NCBI RefSeq assembly: GCF_016495865.1
Contig: NZ_CP054706.1
Span: 1,550,001 to 1,614,000, forward strand
Length of the DNA: 64,000 bases
Source of the DNA: Salicibibacter cibi
GTDB taxonomy: Bacteria; Bacillota; Bacilli; Bacillales; Marinococcaceae
Reading direction: 5' to 3'
Under the pieces are notes generated by a model that searched no databases, was not told where the DNA came from, and saw nothing but the letters and a program-made list of their open reading frames with translations. The position numbers and the translations under genes are program-made. Position 1 is the stretch's first letter. Every line of letters begins with the position of its first letter. Positions 46,796 to 56,170 of the stretch are shown here, in pieces.

Positions 46796-47893
46796 ATGAA
46801 TCTCAAAATGAAGCCCATTGTCGACGATTTAAAACCATATGAACCGGGGAAACCGATAGAAGTAGTGAAAGAGGAGTTAGGGCTTGAGTCGGTGATCAAG
46901 CTTGCTTCCAATGAAAACCCCCACGGCTCTTCCCGAACCGTGCAAAAACAGTTACAAGATGCAGAGATGCCAAACCTGTATCCGGACGGGCATGCGCGAG
47001 AACTGCGGCTAGCCGTTGCCGACCATCTGCAAGTAAAAGAAGGCCAATTGTTATTTGGCGCCGGTTCCGATGAAGTGATTTTACTCCTTTGCCGGGCAAT
47101 GTTAACAGCACAGACGAACACCGTGATGGCGGCACCGACGTTTTCCCAGTATAAACAAAATGCAGCGGTTGAAGGGGCGAAGATTGTTGAGGTTCCCTTA
47201 AAAGACGGAGTGCACGATTTAGATGCGATGGCGGATGCCATCGATGATGAGACCCGCATTGTGTGGATTTGCAATCCGAATAACCCCTCCGGCACGTATG
47301 TGAGCACTGCTACGTTTTCCGCTTTTATGGAACGGGTGCCGAGCGATGTGCTTGTCGTCAGTGATGAGGCGTATGGAGAATATGTAGAGGCGGATGATTA
47401 CCCGGATACGCTTGCGATGCTGGATACGTATGAGAACTTGTTAATTTTGCGCACGTTTTCGAAAATGTATGGCCTTGCCGGGTTAAGAGTCGGGTATGCG
47501 GTCGGTGCTCAAGCTTTGATTTCGAAATTGGAACCGTTAAGGCCGCCTTTTAATACAACGACATTGGCCCAGAAAGCAGCCATCGCCGCCCTTAATGACC
47601 AGGCGTTTGTGCAAGACTGCCGGGAAAAGAATATGCGCGAAAAAAACAAGCTGCAAACCTTTTTCCGGGAAATTGGTTGTTCTCCTTATCCCAGTGAAAC
47701 GAATTTTCTTCTCGTGGACGTAGGAGTAAACGGGGATCGTGTTTTTGACGCCCTTCTGCACCGGGGGATCATTGTGCGTTCCGGGGAAGCGCTCGGTTTT
47801 CCGAATTGCATTCGCGTCTCAATCGGAACGGAAAAAGAAAACGAACAATTTATGGCGAGTTTCTCGGAATGGATAAACTTGCAAAATGCATAA
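46796..47893 (+). CDS. hisC: histidinol-phosphate aminotransferase
   Basis: PLP enzyme used for histidine and, in Bacillus, also for tyrosine and phenylalanine; that explains its place here. 365 residues; ASNENPHG, NPNNPSGTY, and the PLP lysine in RTFSKMYGLAGLR. Start at 46796 with AAGGTGAG upstream. Confidence 0.95.
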   Translation: MNLKMKPIVDDLKPYEPGKPIEVVKEELGLESVIKLASNENPHGSSRTVQKQLQDAEMPNLYPDGHARELRLAVADHLQVKEGQLLFGAGSDEVILLLCRAMLTAQTNTVMAAPTFSQYKQNAAVEGAKIVEVPLKDGVHDLDAMADAIDDETRIVWICNPNNPSGTYVSTATFSAFMERVPSDVLVVSDEAYGEYVEADDYPDTLAMLDTYENLLILRTFSKMYGLAGLRVGYAVGAQALISKLEPLRPPFNTTTLAQKAAIAALNDQAFVQDCREKNMREKNKLQTFFREIGCSPYPSETNFLLVDVGVNGDRVFDALLHRGIIVRSGEALGFPNCIRVSIGTEKENEQFMASFSEWINLQNA

Positions 47894-47913
47894 AGAAAGA
47901 AATTGGATTGGGC

Positions 47914-47940
47914 GAAATCGGTGAAAAGAACCGATTTCTT
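47914..47940 (+). terminator. hairpin between hisC and tyrA
   Basis: GAAATCGG / CCGATTTC with loop of nine bases and only a short T-run; may be an attenuator or RNA-processing site rather than a full terminator. Confidence 0.4.
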
Positions 47941-47994
47941 CATCCAAACTAAACGTGCATGCGGCTCGGCTAACGAAAGGAATAGGTGAATGGT

Positions 47995-49128
47995 ATGGAA
48001 AATGATACACCTGCGCATCCGCATGAATGCCCAAAAGCTGTAGTTATTGGTCTGGGCCTGATCGGCGGCTCGGTGGCTCTCGCCATTCGCGCTCGCCATC
48101 AAGTACATATTACCGGCGTTGATGTGCATGAAGCCTCTTTGCGCATGGCAAAAGCGTTGGAAATCATCGATGAAGGGCATACAACGATGGAAGAAAGCGT
48201 TCAACATGCAGATGTCATCATTATCGCCACTCCGGTCTCAAAGACATTGGAAATGATAGATGAAATTGCCAGCCTTCCTTTGAAGGATGGCGTGATCATT
48301 ACAGATGTGGGCAGTACCAAAGGAACGGTGATGGCAGAAAGTGAGCGTCTGTTTCACACGAAAGAAGCCACATTTATCGGCGGTCATCCGATGGCAGGCT
48401 CTCATAAAAGTGGGGTGCAAGGTTCCAGGGGCGATTTGTTCGAAAATGCATTTTATTGTTTAACCCCCGGTAAAAACGCAGATGCATCAGAGGTCGAGCG
48501 TTTGAAACGGTGGTTAAACGGGACAAATGCGCACTTTATCGAATTGGATCCCAATCTTCATGACTTGTTCGCAGGCAGCGTAAGCCACCTGCCACATATC
48601 GTTGCGGCCTCGCTCGTCCATCAATTGGCAGAATTGCAACAGGACCACCCGGTACTCGGAGATCTTGCCGCTGGCGGATTTAAAGATATCACCCGCATTG
48701 CTTCGGCGAACCCGGTCATGTGGCGAGATATTTTAATGCATAACAAACATGTGCTCCTACCAATGATGGAGCGTTGGCAGTCGGATATGCAAACGATTCA
48801 AAACTTGATCGAAGAAGAAAACGATACGGGATTACAACAATTTTTTTCAGTAGCTAAGCAACATCGTGACGGTTTGCCGTCCAAAAAGAAAGGGGCCATC
48901 CCTTCTTTTTATGATTTGTTTGTGGATGTTGCGGACCACCCGGGCGTTATCTCGGAAGTAACGGGAATACTCGCGGACAAAGGCATAAGTATCACGAATA
49001 TCCGCATCATGGAAGCTCGCGAGGATATCATGGGGGTGCTGCGATTGAGTTTCCGAAAAGAGGCAGATCGGCAAAAAGGCATGGATTGCCTGGAAGCTGA
49101 ACAATTCAGTGTCTACATCAGTGAATGA
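47995..49128 (+). CDS. tyrA: prephenate dehydrogenase
   Basis: NAD enzyme of tyrosine synthesis. 377 residues; NAD motif GLGLIGGSVA, TDVGSTKG, GGHPMAGSHKSG with the catalytic His, and a C-terminal ACT domain (about 305-375). Start at the ATG 47995 (AAAGGAATAGGTGA upstream). Confidence 0.95.
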   Translation: MENDTPAHPHECPKAVVIGLGLIGGSVALAIRARHQVHITGVDVHEASLRMAKALEIIDEGHTTMEESVQHADVIIIATPVSKTLEMIDEIASLPLKDGVIITDVGSTKGTVMAESERLFHTKEATFIGGHPMAGSHKSGVQGSRGDLFENAFYCLTPGKNADASEVERLKRWLNGTNAHFIELDPNLHDLFAGSVSHLPHIVAASLVHQLAELQQDHPVLGDLAAGGFKDITRIASANPVMWRDILMHNKHVLLPMMERWQSDMQTIQNLIEEENDTGLQQFFSVAKQHRDGLPSKKKGAIPSFYDLFVDVADHPGVISEVTGILADKGISITNIRIMEAREDIMGVLRLSFRKEADRQKGMDCLEAEQFSVYISE

Positions 49129-49142
49129 TCGGAGGGTTGTAT

Positions 49143-50441
49143 ATGGACAAGGAAACGATTACTGCTTCAAAAGCCTTGCGCGGAAGCACAACGGTACCCG
49201 GTGATAAATCCATTTCCCATCGCGCAGTGATGTTCGGAGCGATCGCTCACGGCCGTACGACTGTGAGCGGGTTTTTAGACGGAGAAGATTGCCGGCGAAC
49301 CATTGCTTGTTTTCAAAAAATGGGCGTAGCCATTCAATATGATCAAACCCTTGGGACGGTTGTCATTGACGGACGAGGAATGGAAGGATTAAATGAACCT
49401 TCGGAGCTGCTGGATGTCGGTAATTCCGGAACGACGATCCGACTTATGCTCGGGATTTTGGCAGGGCGGCCATATTTTTCTGTTGTGGCCGGTGATGAAT
49501 CAATCGCAAAACGGCCAATGGCGAGAATAACCGAACCATTACGGTCGATGGGAGCACAAATTCATGGGCGGCGAAACGGAACGTATACGCCAATCGCGAT
49601 TCCCGGTGGGGGAAATAAATTAACGGGGATCGAATACAGCCTTCCGGTTGCGAGTGCACAAGTAAAGAGCGCGATATTATTGGCCGGATTACAGGCAGAG
49701 GGAAAGACAACCGTCCGGGAGGAATATCGTTCGCGAGACCATACTGAGCGTATGCTACAAGCGTTCGGAGCCAGGGTTGATGTTTCCGGTAACGAGGTTT
49801 CCGTCTCCGGCGGGCAGACGTTACAAGCCCGTGACGTGGAGATCCCCGGGGATATTTCTTCCGCTGCCTTTTTGCTCGCAGCCGCATCGATCGTGAAAGA
49901 CAGCTGTTTACGCATTAAAAACGTCGGTGTAAATCCTACGCGTACAGGCATCATTGAAGCCCTTGTTGCGATGGGAGGAGATGTGACGTTCGAAAATGAG
50001 CGCACCCTCAGCGGTGAACCTGTTGCTGACATTATGGTCCGGGAAAAAACGTTGCATGGCGCTACAATCTCCGGGTCGCTGATTCCGCGTTTAATTGATG
50101 AACTTCCCGTTCTAGCGGTTATTGCGACGCAGGCAAAAGGACGTACTGTCATTAAGGATGCTGCGGAGTTAAAGTTTAAAGAGACTAATCGAATTGATAC
50201 GACGGCTAAGCAATTGCGTCAACTGGGGGCGCAAATACAAGCAACGGAAGACGGCTTCATCATCGAGGGGCCGACCCCCCTCACCGGTGCGGAAATCAGC
50301 AGTTACAATGATCACCGGATCGGAATGGCGTTTACGATCGCCGGTTTAATTGCAAAAGGTGAAACGACGATCCATGGCGCTCGGGCGGCTGCCGTCTCTT
50401 TCCCGAAATTTTATACAACGTTACGTTTGCTAAATGATTAA
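49143..50441 (+). CDS. aroA: 3-phosphoshikimate 1-carboxyvinyltransferase (EPSP synthase)
   Basis: 432 residues; GDKSISHRAVM at 21-31, DVGNSGTTIRLM, and a late DHRIGMAF. GGAGGG six bases before the ATG at 49143. Called aroE in old B. subtilis naming. Last gene of the supraoperon. Confidence 0.96.
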   Translation: MDKETITASKALRGSTTVPGDKSISHRAVMFGAIAHGRTTVSGFLDGEDCRRTIACFQKMGVAIQYDQTLGTVVIDGRGMEGLNEPSELLDVGNSGTTIRLMLGILAGRPYFSVVAGDESIAKRPMARITEPLRSMGAQIHGRRNGTYTPIAIPGGGNKLTGIEYSLPVASAQVKSAILLAGLQAEGKTTVREEYRSRDHTERMLQAFGARVDVSGNEVSVSGGQTLQARDVEIPGDISSAAFLLAAASIVKDSCLRIKNVGVNPTRTGIIEALVAMGGDVTFENERTLSGEPVADIMVREKTLHGATISGSLIPRLIDELPVLAVIATQAKGRTVIKDAAELKFKETNRIDTTAKQLRQLGAQIQATEDGFIIEGPTPLTGAEISSYNDHRIGMAFTIAGLIAKGETTIHGARAAAVSFPKFYTTLRLLND

Positions 50442-50489
50442 AAATGAGAGGGTGCTTTTACGGCGAAACCCTTCGCCCGGGGAAAAATA

Positions 50490-50715
50490 TTTAGGGATTG
50501 TTGAACAACTTGCAGCTATCAGCTGAAGCCGGGATGCCGCTTCCATGGCTTCGCTTTCCGCGGACGAACGGGCAAGCCTCCTCGCGCAAAACCGGCACTG
50601 CAGGGTCTTGACGCGTCCGTTTTTCCGCTGGAGGCTCGCCATTGCAGCACCGTCCCTCCGTACGTTGCCAGAAGTGCAAGGGTTTTTTTGCTTATAGGAT
50701 GGATTTCCTTGCAAG
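50490..50715 (+). repeat. family 3 repeat, copy 1
   Basis: Starts TAGGGATTGTTGAACAACTT, includes CAGCTATCAGCTGAAGCCGG, GCTTTCCGCGGACGAACGG, GCCTCCTCGCGCAAAACCGG, GACGCGTCCG, CGCCATTGCAG and ends AAGTGCAAGGG...ATTTCCTTGCA. Confidence 0.88.
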
Positions 50716-50742
50716 TTAATTTATAACCCTGCTAAAAAATCA

Positions 50743-50771
50743 TTGACAATGCCCCGGGGTGCTTTTATAAT
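50743..50771 (+). promoter_or_regulatory. perfect consensus sigma-A promoter
   Basis: TTGACA at 50743-50748, a 17-base spacer and TATAAT at 50766-50771. Confidence 0.88.
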
Positions 50772-50777
50772 AATAAT

Positions 50778-50876
50778 CAGCGTATGGTTTCTCTCCACTC
50801 CTATCCATAATCTTAGAGCAATTTTGGCTCGACCTGAAATGTAAGCGTTTACTCGCAATGCATTCAGGTTTTTTTT
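50778..50876 (+). ncRNA. candidate small RNA or attenuated leader upstream of ypiA
   Basis: A transcript from the consensus promoter would start near 50778 and end about 100 bases later at the hairpin ACCTGA-A-ATG / CAT-TCAGGT followed by eight T (50869-50876). It contains a small internal hairpin GAGC / GGCTC (50818-50830). No known riboswitch motif was recognised. The ypiA start lies 77 bases further on. Confidence 0.5.
50832..50876 (+). terminator. terminator in the ypiA leader
   Basis: ACCTGAAATG (50832-50841) / CATTCAGGT (50861-50869) with one bulged A, then a T-run of eight. Confidence 0.75.
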
Positions 50877-50952
50877 ATGCGTTTCGTTTGCTATACTTGA
50901 GAGGGATTAGACATTAAATGAATAGGAGCCTATCGCAGAGAGGGAGATTTTT

Positions 50953-52221
50953 TTGCAGACAGAAATGGAACGGGCGCTTGGCCTTATTGAGCAAGGGGAT
51001 GTGCAAGGCGGCCTGCAAAAAATAAGCGGGATCGAGAAAAACGCCGACGATGATCAACTGTTTGAAATTGCCACGCTTTATCAATCGCTCGGCCATCCGC
51101 AGGAAGGGCTCCGAATTGCCGACAAACTATTGGCCACGTATCCGTTTGAAGGAAGCCTGTTGACGCTGAAAGCGGAAGCGGCCATTGACTTGGACCGGGA
51201 AGAAGAAGCGATTGATTTGCTGGAATCGATTGATACGGCTGATGATGCCTTTGTGGAAGCGCAGATGTTGCTCGCTGATTTGTATCATCTCCAAGGGCTT
51301 GAGGAAGTAGCGGAAAGGAAATTGTTTTTGGCACTTGAGCAAGCGCCGGAGGAACCGGTTTTATTGGCGGGCATCGGGAGTTACTACGTTGAACAAGGGA
51401 GTTACCAAAGCGCCATTCCATACTTAAAACAAGCGCTTCAAGAAGGGTTTGATCCGAAAGAATCGAATCTGCACTTGCTTTTGGCCGAGTCCTACAGCAA
51501 TACGGGAGCATTTGAAACGGCAATGACTTATTACGATCAAGCTACCGAAGATCAAAAAGAACCGCGCGCATTGTTTGGGTTCGGGTTTACTGCATTGCAA
51601 CTCGGTGACTATAAAACAGCGATGGAACAACTCGAAGCTTTACGGGAGGCCGATCCCGAATACACTAGCTTGTATGCTCCGCTAATCGAGGCGTACGAGG
51701 CGGAGCGGCAGTATGAAAAAGCTTTGAAAACCGCTGAAGCTGGTTTGGAAGCGGACGAATACAATGAACATCTCTATGCAGAAGCGGGACGCTTTCAACA
51801 TGCCTTCGGAGAGCTGGAAAAAGCGGAGGATCATTTGCGGCAAGCGCTTGCGCTTAATCCCGGGAATGTGGATGCAAGCGCCAAATTGTTGGAAATATAT
51901 GCTGATATGGAACGAAGCGATGATATAAAAAAAACCATTGAAGAGTTGCGGGAAGCAGGCGAAGATGACCCAATGCTTACTTATTACGAGGGGAAAGCCC
52001 ATTATATCGATGATGAAATCGAAGAAGCATTGCCGTTCTATGAACGAGCCGCTGCATATTTGGGAACAAATGGAGAAGCATTGGAAGAGTATGGAAACCT
52101 TTTGTTGGAAAACGGCAGACAAAAAGAAGCCCTTTCCGTTCTCGTCGATGCGCTGCAGTACCAGCCTGATAATCATGAATTGGCAATGTTTGTGGAAGAG
52201 TTACAATCCCGTGAACAATAG
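50953..52221 (+). CDS. ypiA: TPR-repeat protein YpiA
   Basis: 422-residue soluble protein made almost wholly of about eleven tetratricopeptide repeats (AxxxxxAIPYLKQAL, AEDHLRQALALNPGN, ALPFYERAAAYLG). Probable protein-protein scaffold; role unknown. TTG start at 50953 after AGAGGGAGA. Same position as B. subtilis ypiA. Very acidic. Confidence 0.85.
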   Translation: MQTEMERALGLIEQGDVQGGLQKISGIEKNADDDQLFEIATLYQSLGHPQEGLRIADKLLATYPFEGSLLTLKAEAAIDLDREEEAIDLLESIDTADDAFVEAQMLLADLYHLQGLEEVAERKLFLALEQAPEEPVLLAGIGSYYVEQGSYQSAIPYLKQALQEGFDPKESNLHLLLAESYSNTGAFETAMTYYDQATEDQKEPRALFGFGFTALQLGDYKTAMEQLEALREADPEYTSLYAPLIEAYEAERQYEKALKTAEAGLEADEYNEHLYAEAGRFQHAFGELEKAEDHLRQALALNPGNVDASAKLLEIYADMERSDDIKKTIEELREAGEDDPMLTYYEGKAHYIDDEIEEALPFYERAAAYLGTNGEALEEYGNLLLENGRQKEALSVLVDALQYQPDNHELAMFVEELQSREQ

Positions 52222-52303
52222 CATGTTTTTTCTTTATGGACTGGCTTTTTTTCACGCAAATCCGTTATAATTGTATGCAGATGTTGAAAAAGGAGTTCCC
52301 GCA

Positions 52304-52774
52304 ATGCGATGGCAAACGGCAGATATTGATACGTATCAACAATCCCAATCCTATGTGGACACGGCTCTCGTTCCTCTTTTATCCGTTTCCCTAGGGGAGG
52401 AGATGAAGAACCACGTAGCGATGGGGGAATATATATCTTTGATTGCGATGGAAATGGAAAAGCAGTTTCGCGGGAGATTATTGCAACTGCCTCCGCTCGT
52501 CTACCCGCAGAATGAACCCCGGGAAGAGCTGCTTCGGCACGTGGGCGTTTGGGTCGATGAATTGAAAGCGAATGGAAAAAATCACGTGATCTGGATAACG
52601 TCAGACCCTGCGTGGAAAAATGATGAAAATGACCTCCCCGGTCTTTTGCTATGGTTCCCGCATTTGCCCATCGAGCACATGGACAAGAAGTTACAACAAA
52701 AGACGATGAACGAGCAAATGAAAGAAATTCTGCCGCAAGTAATGAAGGAATGGCAAAAGGAAAACGGCATATAA
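52304..52774 (+). CDS. ypiF: YpiF-like protein (DUF2487)
   Basis: 156 residues; start at the ATG 52304 after AAGGAG. Begins MRWQTADIDTYQQSQSYVDT and has no membrane segment. In B. subtilis ypiF follows ypiB; ypiB is missing here (only 82 bases separate ypiA and this gene). It lies just before the qcr operon. Function unknown. Confidence 0.75.
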   Translation: MRWQTADIDTYQQSQSYVDTALVPLLSVSLGEEMKNHVAMGEYISLIAMEMEKQFRGRLLQLPPLVYPQNEPREELLRHVGVWVDELKANGKNHVIWITSDPAWKNDENDLPGLLLWFPHLPIEHMDKKLQQKTMNEQMKEILPQVMKEWQKENGI

Positions 52775-52782
52775 AAACATAT

Positions 52783-52984
52783 GTAGGGATTGCTGAACAA
52801 CTTGCAGCTATCAGCTGAAGCCGGGGGGAAGTCGCTTCCATGGCTGCGCTTTCCGCGGACGAACGGTCAAGCCTCCTCGCGCAAAACCGGCGCTGCGGGG
52901 GCTTGACGCGTCCGTTTTTCCGCTGGAGTCTCGCCATTGCAGAAGTGCAAGGGTTTTTTGCTTATAGGATGGATTTCCTTGCAT
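52783..52984 (+). repeat. family 3 repeat, copy 2
   Basis: Same start, core and end as copy 1, but lacking the 26-base stretch around CGTCCCTCCGTACGTTGCC. Confidence 0.88.
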
Positions 52985-53074
52985 CCAGTTTTGACAACAG
53001 CAACGGAAAATGCTTATGTGCCAGTCTTTTTTCGTTATTCAGCAGTCCCTATGGAAGTACCTTTGTGCAAAAGA

Positions 53075-53104
53075 TTGACATGCTCTGAGCCGCTAGGCTA
53101 TTAT
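53075..53104 (+). promoter_or_regulatory. sigma-A promoter of qcrABC
   Basis: TTGACA (53075-53080), an 18-base spacer and TATTAT (53099-53104). Confidence 0.65.
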
Positions 53105-53243
53105 GTATATGTCTTAATCTTGTCCGTTTATTCGAGCGGCAACGGCGAAAAGGTACAAATATCGCACCACCGTTCAATAATATCCCGGCATCATAGAGAG
53201 CGAAACTTTCGTGAAAAGTTTTCAAGAACGTAGGGGGAGTAAA

Positions 53244-53741
53244 ATGGAGAAAAATCACAACGTATCAAGACGACAATTTTTAACCTATGCGTTATTAGGT
53301 ACGGGCGGTTTTATGGCCGCTGGATTGATCATGCCTATGGTTCGGTTTGGCGTGGATCCCATATTGCAAGCCGATGCAGAAGAGGACATGATTGACGTAG
53401 CGGGAGTAGATGAATTGACGGATGTGCCCCAAGCCTTTGATATGGAATATGAACAGGATCACGGATGGCATGTGGAGCAGGTGACGGAAACGGTATGGAT
53501 GTTTTTGGACGGTGAAGAGGTTGTCGCACTATCGCCGACCTGTACGCACTTAGGTTGTACAGTGAGCTGGGGGACAGATGCGGATAATCCGGAACAGTTC
53601 TTTTGCCCCTGCCACTTCGGAAGGTTCGAAAGAGACGGAACGAACGTTCCTGGAACGCCACCGACGGAACCGCTACACCGTTATGATCACGACGTCCGCG
53701 ACGGCAGAGTATTACTGGGTAATCCATCACCACAAGTCTAG
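53244..53741 (+). CDS. qcrA: menaquinol:cytochrome c reductase, Rieske iron-sulfur subunit
   Basis: 165 residues with a twin-arginine-type N-terminus (SRRQFLTYALLG) and membrane anchor, and a Rieske domain with CTHLGC and CPCHFG ligands for the 2Fe-2S cluster. First gene of qcrABC. Start ATG at 53244 with GGGGGAG upstream. Confidence 0.95.
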   Translation: MEKNHNVSRRQFLTYALLGTGGFMAAGLIMPMVRFGVDPILQADAEEDMIDVAGVDELTDVPQAFDMEYEQDHGWHVEQVTETVWMFLDGEEVVALSPTCTHLGCTVSWGTDADNPEQFFCPCHFGRFERDGTNVPGTPPTEPLHRYDHDVRDGRVLLGNPSPQV

Positions 53742-53755
53742 GAGGGGCATTGATA

Positions 53756-54427
53756 ATGTTACAACGTATCTACGATTGGATTGATGATCGTATAGATGTC
53801 ACCCCACTATGGCGGGACGTGGCTGATCACGAGGTGCCCGAACACGTAAACCCCGGGTACCATTTCTCGGCATTTGTATATTGCTTCGGGGGATTGACGT
53901 TTTTTACGGTCGTTATCCAAATTCTATCCGGCATGTTTTTGACGATGTATTACGTACCCGATATTGTGAACGCACACGCGTCTGTGGAGTATTTGCAGAC
54001 TGATGTGGCGTTTGGGATGATTGTGCGCGGGATGCACCATTGGGGAGCCAGTGTTGTTATTGTCATGGTGTTTCTACATACGTTACGGGTATTTTTCACA
54101 GGCTCATACAAAAAACCCCGTGAAATTAACTGGGTTGTAGGTGTGCTGCTATTTTTCATTATTTTAGGCCTTGGGTTCACCGGCTATTTACTCCCGTGGG
54201 ATATGAAGGCTTACTTTGCCACCCAAGTCGGCTTGGAGATTGCCGAAAGCGTTCCCGTTGTCGGGGACTTGATAAGCAACTTGTTGGCCGGAGGAGAGTT
54301 CATCGGAGCACAGACGCTTACGCGTTTCTTTGCCATCCACGTTTTCTTCTTGCCGGGAGCATTGCTCGGGCTCATTGCCATTCATTTTATTATGATTCGC
54401 AAACAGGGCATATCCGGACCACTATAG
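53756..54427 (+). CDS. qcrB: menaquinol:cytochrome c reductase, cytochrome b subunit
   Basis: 223 residues, four membrane segments, heme-binding His pairs in MHHWGAS, FLHTLRVFFTG, and in FAIHVFFLP and IAIHFIMIR. A short b6-type subunit. AGGAGGGG eight bases before the ATG at 53756. Confidence 0.95.
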   Translation: MLQRIYDWIDDRIDVTPLWRDVADHEVPEHVNPGYHFSAFVYCFGGLTFFTVVIQILSGMFLTMYYVPDIVNAHASVEYLQTDVAFGMIVRGMHHWGASVVIVMVFLHTLRVFFTGSYKKPREINWVVGVLLFFIILGLGFTGYLLPWDMKAYFATQVGLEIAESVPVVGDLISNLLAGGEFIGAQTLTRFFAIHVFFLPGALLGLIAIHFIMIRKQGISGPL

Positions 54428-54461
54428 GAAATTGCCCCCAATAAGTTGAAATGAGGTAAAC

Positions 54462-54500
54462 CCTATGGTGCTTGCCATTAAAGGCGAGTTCCGGGTTTTC
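54462..54500 (+). other. hairpin between qcrB and qcrC
   Basis: AACCC...GCC / GGC...GGGTT imperfect stem-loop in a 96-base gap. It may protect or divide the transcript; it lacks a T-run long enough for a clear terminator. Confidence 0.4.
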
Positions 54501-54523
54501 CTAAACTCTGAGGAGGGGAACCG

Positions 54524-55429
54524 ATGCATCGAGGAAAAGGAATGAAGTTCGTTACGGACTCCAGAATTCCGGAACGCGAACATCGCATGGAAAACATACC
54601 TAAAGATTATTCGGAATACCCCGGCAAGACAGAGGCTTTTTTCCCGAACTATTTGCTGAAGGAATGGCTTGTCGGCGCTGTATTCCTCATCGGCTTTCTC
54701 TGTTTAACGGCCGCTCATCCTGCGCCGCTTGAACGGGAAGCTGATCCTATGGATTCGAGTTATATCCCATTACCGGACTGGTTTTTCCTGTTTTTGTATC
54801 AACTGCTTAAATATCAATATGCATCCGGCGATTACGTTGTCCTGGGTACGGTCATCCTTCCCGCACTTGCTTTTGGCGCATTAATATTGGCGCCGTGGCT
54901 CGATAATGGACCGGAACGAAGGTTGTCCAAGCGGCCGATTGCAACCGGGATGATGACGCTCGGGGTTATGGCTGTCATTTATCTAACCTGGGAATCGGTC
55001 GATCAACATGACTGGGAAGCAGATGCAGAACAGGCCGCCATGGATGATGAAGACATTCAGGAAGTCGATCAAGATATCGAGGGTTACGATATCTATCAGG
55101 CGCAGGGGTGTATTTCTTGTCACGGGGAAAACATGGAAGGGAACCCCGGTGTCAATGGACCTCCCCTATATGACCTTCCTTATGACGCGGAAGGCGTTGC
55201 CGAAATTTCCCAAGAAGGGATCGGAGAAATGCCGGCGGATATGTTTGATGGAACGGAAGAAGAATTGCAAATTCTATCCGAATACGTTGTTGACGGCGGT
55301 GGCACGAACGAAGAACTGGAATACCTGGATGAAGGTGACGCCGACGGAGATGACGCAGAAGAAGATGAAGACGACGAAAATGGCGATGATGAAGATAACG
55401 GTGAAGAAGACGCAGAAGAGGAAGCATAG
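54524..55429 (+). CDS. qcrC: menaquinol:cytochrome c reductase, cytochrome b/c subunit
   Basis: 301 residues. The first half is a subunit IV-like part with three membrane segments (about 47-66, 106-124 and 140-156) and the PDWFFLFLYQLLKY quinol-site motif. The second half is a cytochrome c domain outside the membrane with CISCH at 196-200 and a Met ligand in GEMPAD (236). After residue 260 comes a 41-residue tail of almost only Asp, Glu, Gly and Asn, absent in B. subtilis QcrC (about 255 residues). GAGGAGGGG before the ATG. Confidence 0.93.
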   Translation: MHRGKGMKFVTDSRIPEREHRMENIPKDYSEYPGKTEAFFPNYLLKEWLVGAVFLIGFLCLTAAHPAPLEREADPMDSSYIPLPDWFFLFLYQLLKYQYASGDYVVLGTVILPALAFGALILAPWLDNGPERRLSKRPIATGMMTLGVMAVIYLTWESVDQHDWEADAEQAAMDDEDIQEVDQDIEGYDIYQAQGCISCHGENMEGNPGVNGPPLYDLPYDAEGVAEISQEGIGEMPADMFDGTEEELQILSEYVVDGGGTNEELEYLDEGDADGDDAEEDEDDENGDDEDNGEEDAEEEA

Positions 55430-55438
55430 TGACGTTAG

Positions 55439-55466
55439 AAAAAAGCTGACCAATGTCAGCTTTTTT
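55439..55466 (+). terminator. terminator after qcrC
   Basis: AAAAAGCTGAC / GTCAGCTTTTTT with loop CAAT. Confidence 0.93.
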
Positions 55467-55513
55467 CATCCTGCTCAGCAGCATTTCAGCATATCAAATG
55501 GGGAGTGGCCGGT

Positions 55514-56113
55514 TTGCGAATAGTCATTGGTTTTTTAGCCCGTCCGTCCATGCTATGGGTGTTGTTATTCATCAACGGCGGGGGTACGCTATATGGATTT
55601 TATTGGTATGAAGGGCAGCTGGCGCAAACGCCTGCTTATTTTCTGCCTTTCGTTCCTGATAGCCCAACCGCCAGCTTGTTTTTTACCGGGGTGTTGGCGG
55701 CATTTCTTTTGCGTAAACATATCGGGCTATTGGAAGCATTCGCGGCAGTCACGCTCATGAAATATGGCATTTGGGCAGTAGTCATGAATTTGGGTGCCGA
55801 TCTCATGGGAGGACCGGTGAATTGGCAAAATTACATGTTGATCGCCTCCCACTTTGGGATGGCGTTGCAAGCTGTGTTGTTTTTGCCCTATTACCGCATT
55901 AAACTCTGGCATCTTGTTGTGGTAGGAATTTGGACCGTCCATAACGATATCATTGACTACGTTTTTGGAATGCATCCTTGGGTAAGCCCGGCTTTGATGC
56001 CCTATATCGATCATATCGGCTATTTTACCTTTTGGCTTGGGTTGGCAGCGATCGCTATTGTTTACATTTTCAATGTGCGCCACCATCGGTATCGTCTTTC
56101 TTTGCCCCGTTAA
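55514..56113 (+). CDS. ypjA: YpjA-like membrane protein (DUF1405)
   Basis: 199 residues, about six membrane segments; INGGGTLYGFYWY after the first, and a middle HFGMALQAVLF and NDIIDYVFGMHP. The TTG at 55514 is eight bases after GGGGAG; the GTG at 55505 lies too close to it. Same position as B. subtilis ypjA. Function unknown. Confidence 0.83.
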   Translation: MRIVIGFLARPSMLWVLLFINGGGTLYGFYWYEGQLAQTPAYFLPFVPDSPTASLFFTGVLAAFLLRKHIGLLEAFAAVTLMKYGIWAVVMNLGADLMGGPVNWQNYMLIASHFGMALQAVLFLPYYRIKLWHLVVVGIWTVHNDIIDYVFGMHPWVSPALMPYIDHIGYFTFWLGLAAIAIVYIFNVRHHRYRLSLPR

Positions 56114-56170
56114 CGTATTTGCTGATTCTTCCCTTTCAAATCTTTGATTTGGTGGGGGATGAATCGGCTC

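Larger units (their letters stand above)
50442..50952. other. 511-base intergenic region between aroA and ypiA
   Basis: Contains family 3 copy 1, a consensus promoter, and an early terminator before ypiA. No ORF with a ribosome site was seen. Confidence 0.6.
52775..53243. other. 469-base intergenic region before qcrA
   Basis: Contains family 3 copy 2 and the qcr promoter. The 150 bases between promoter and qcrA start contain no convincing ORF. Confidence 0.55.

Noticed and set aside
50462..50477. GGCGAA / TTCGCC hairpin after aroA as a terminator or repeat remnant
   Set aside because: It has no T-run and too little similarity to family 1.
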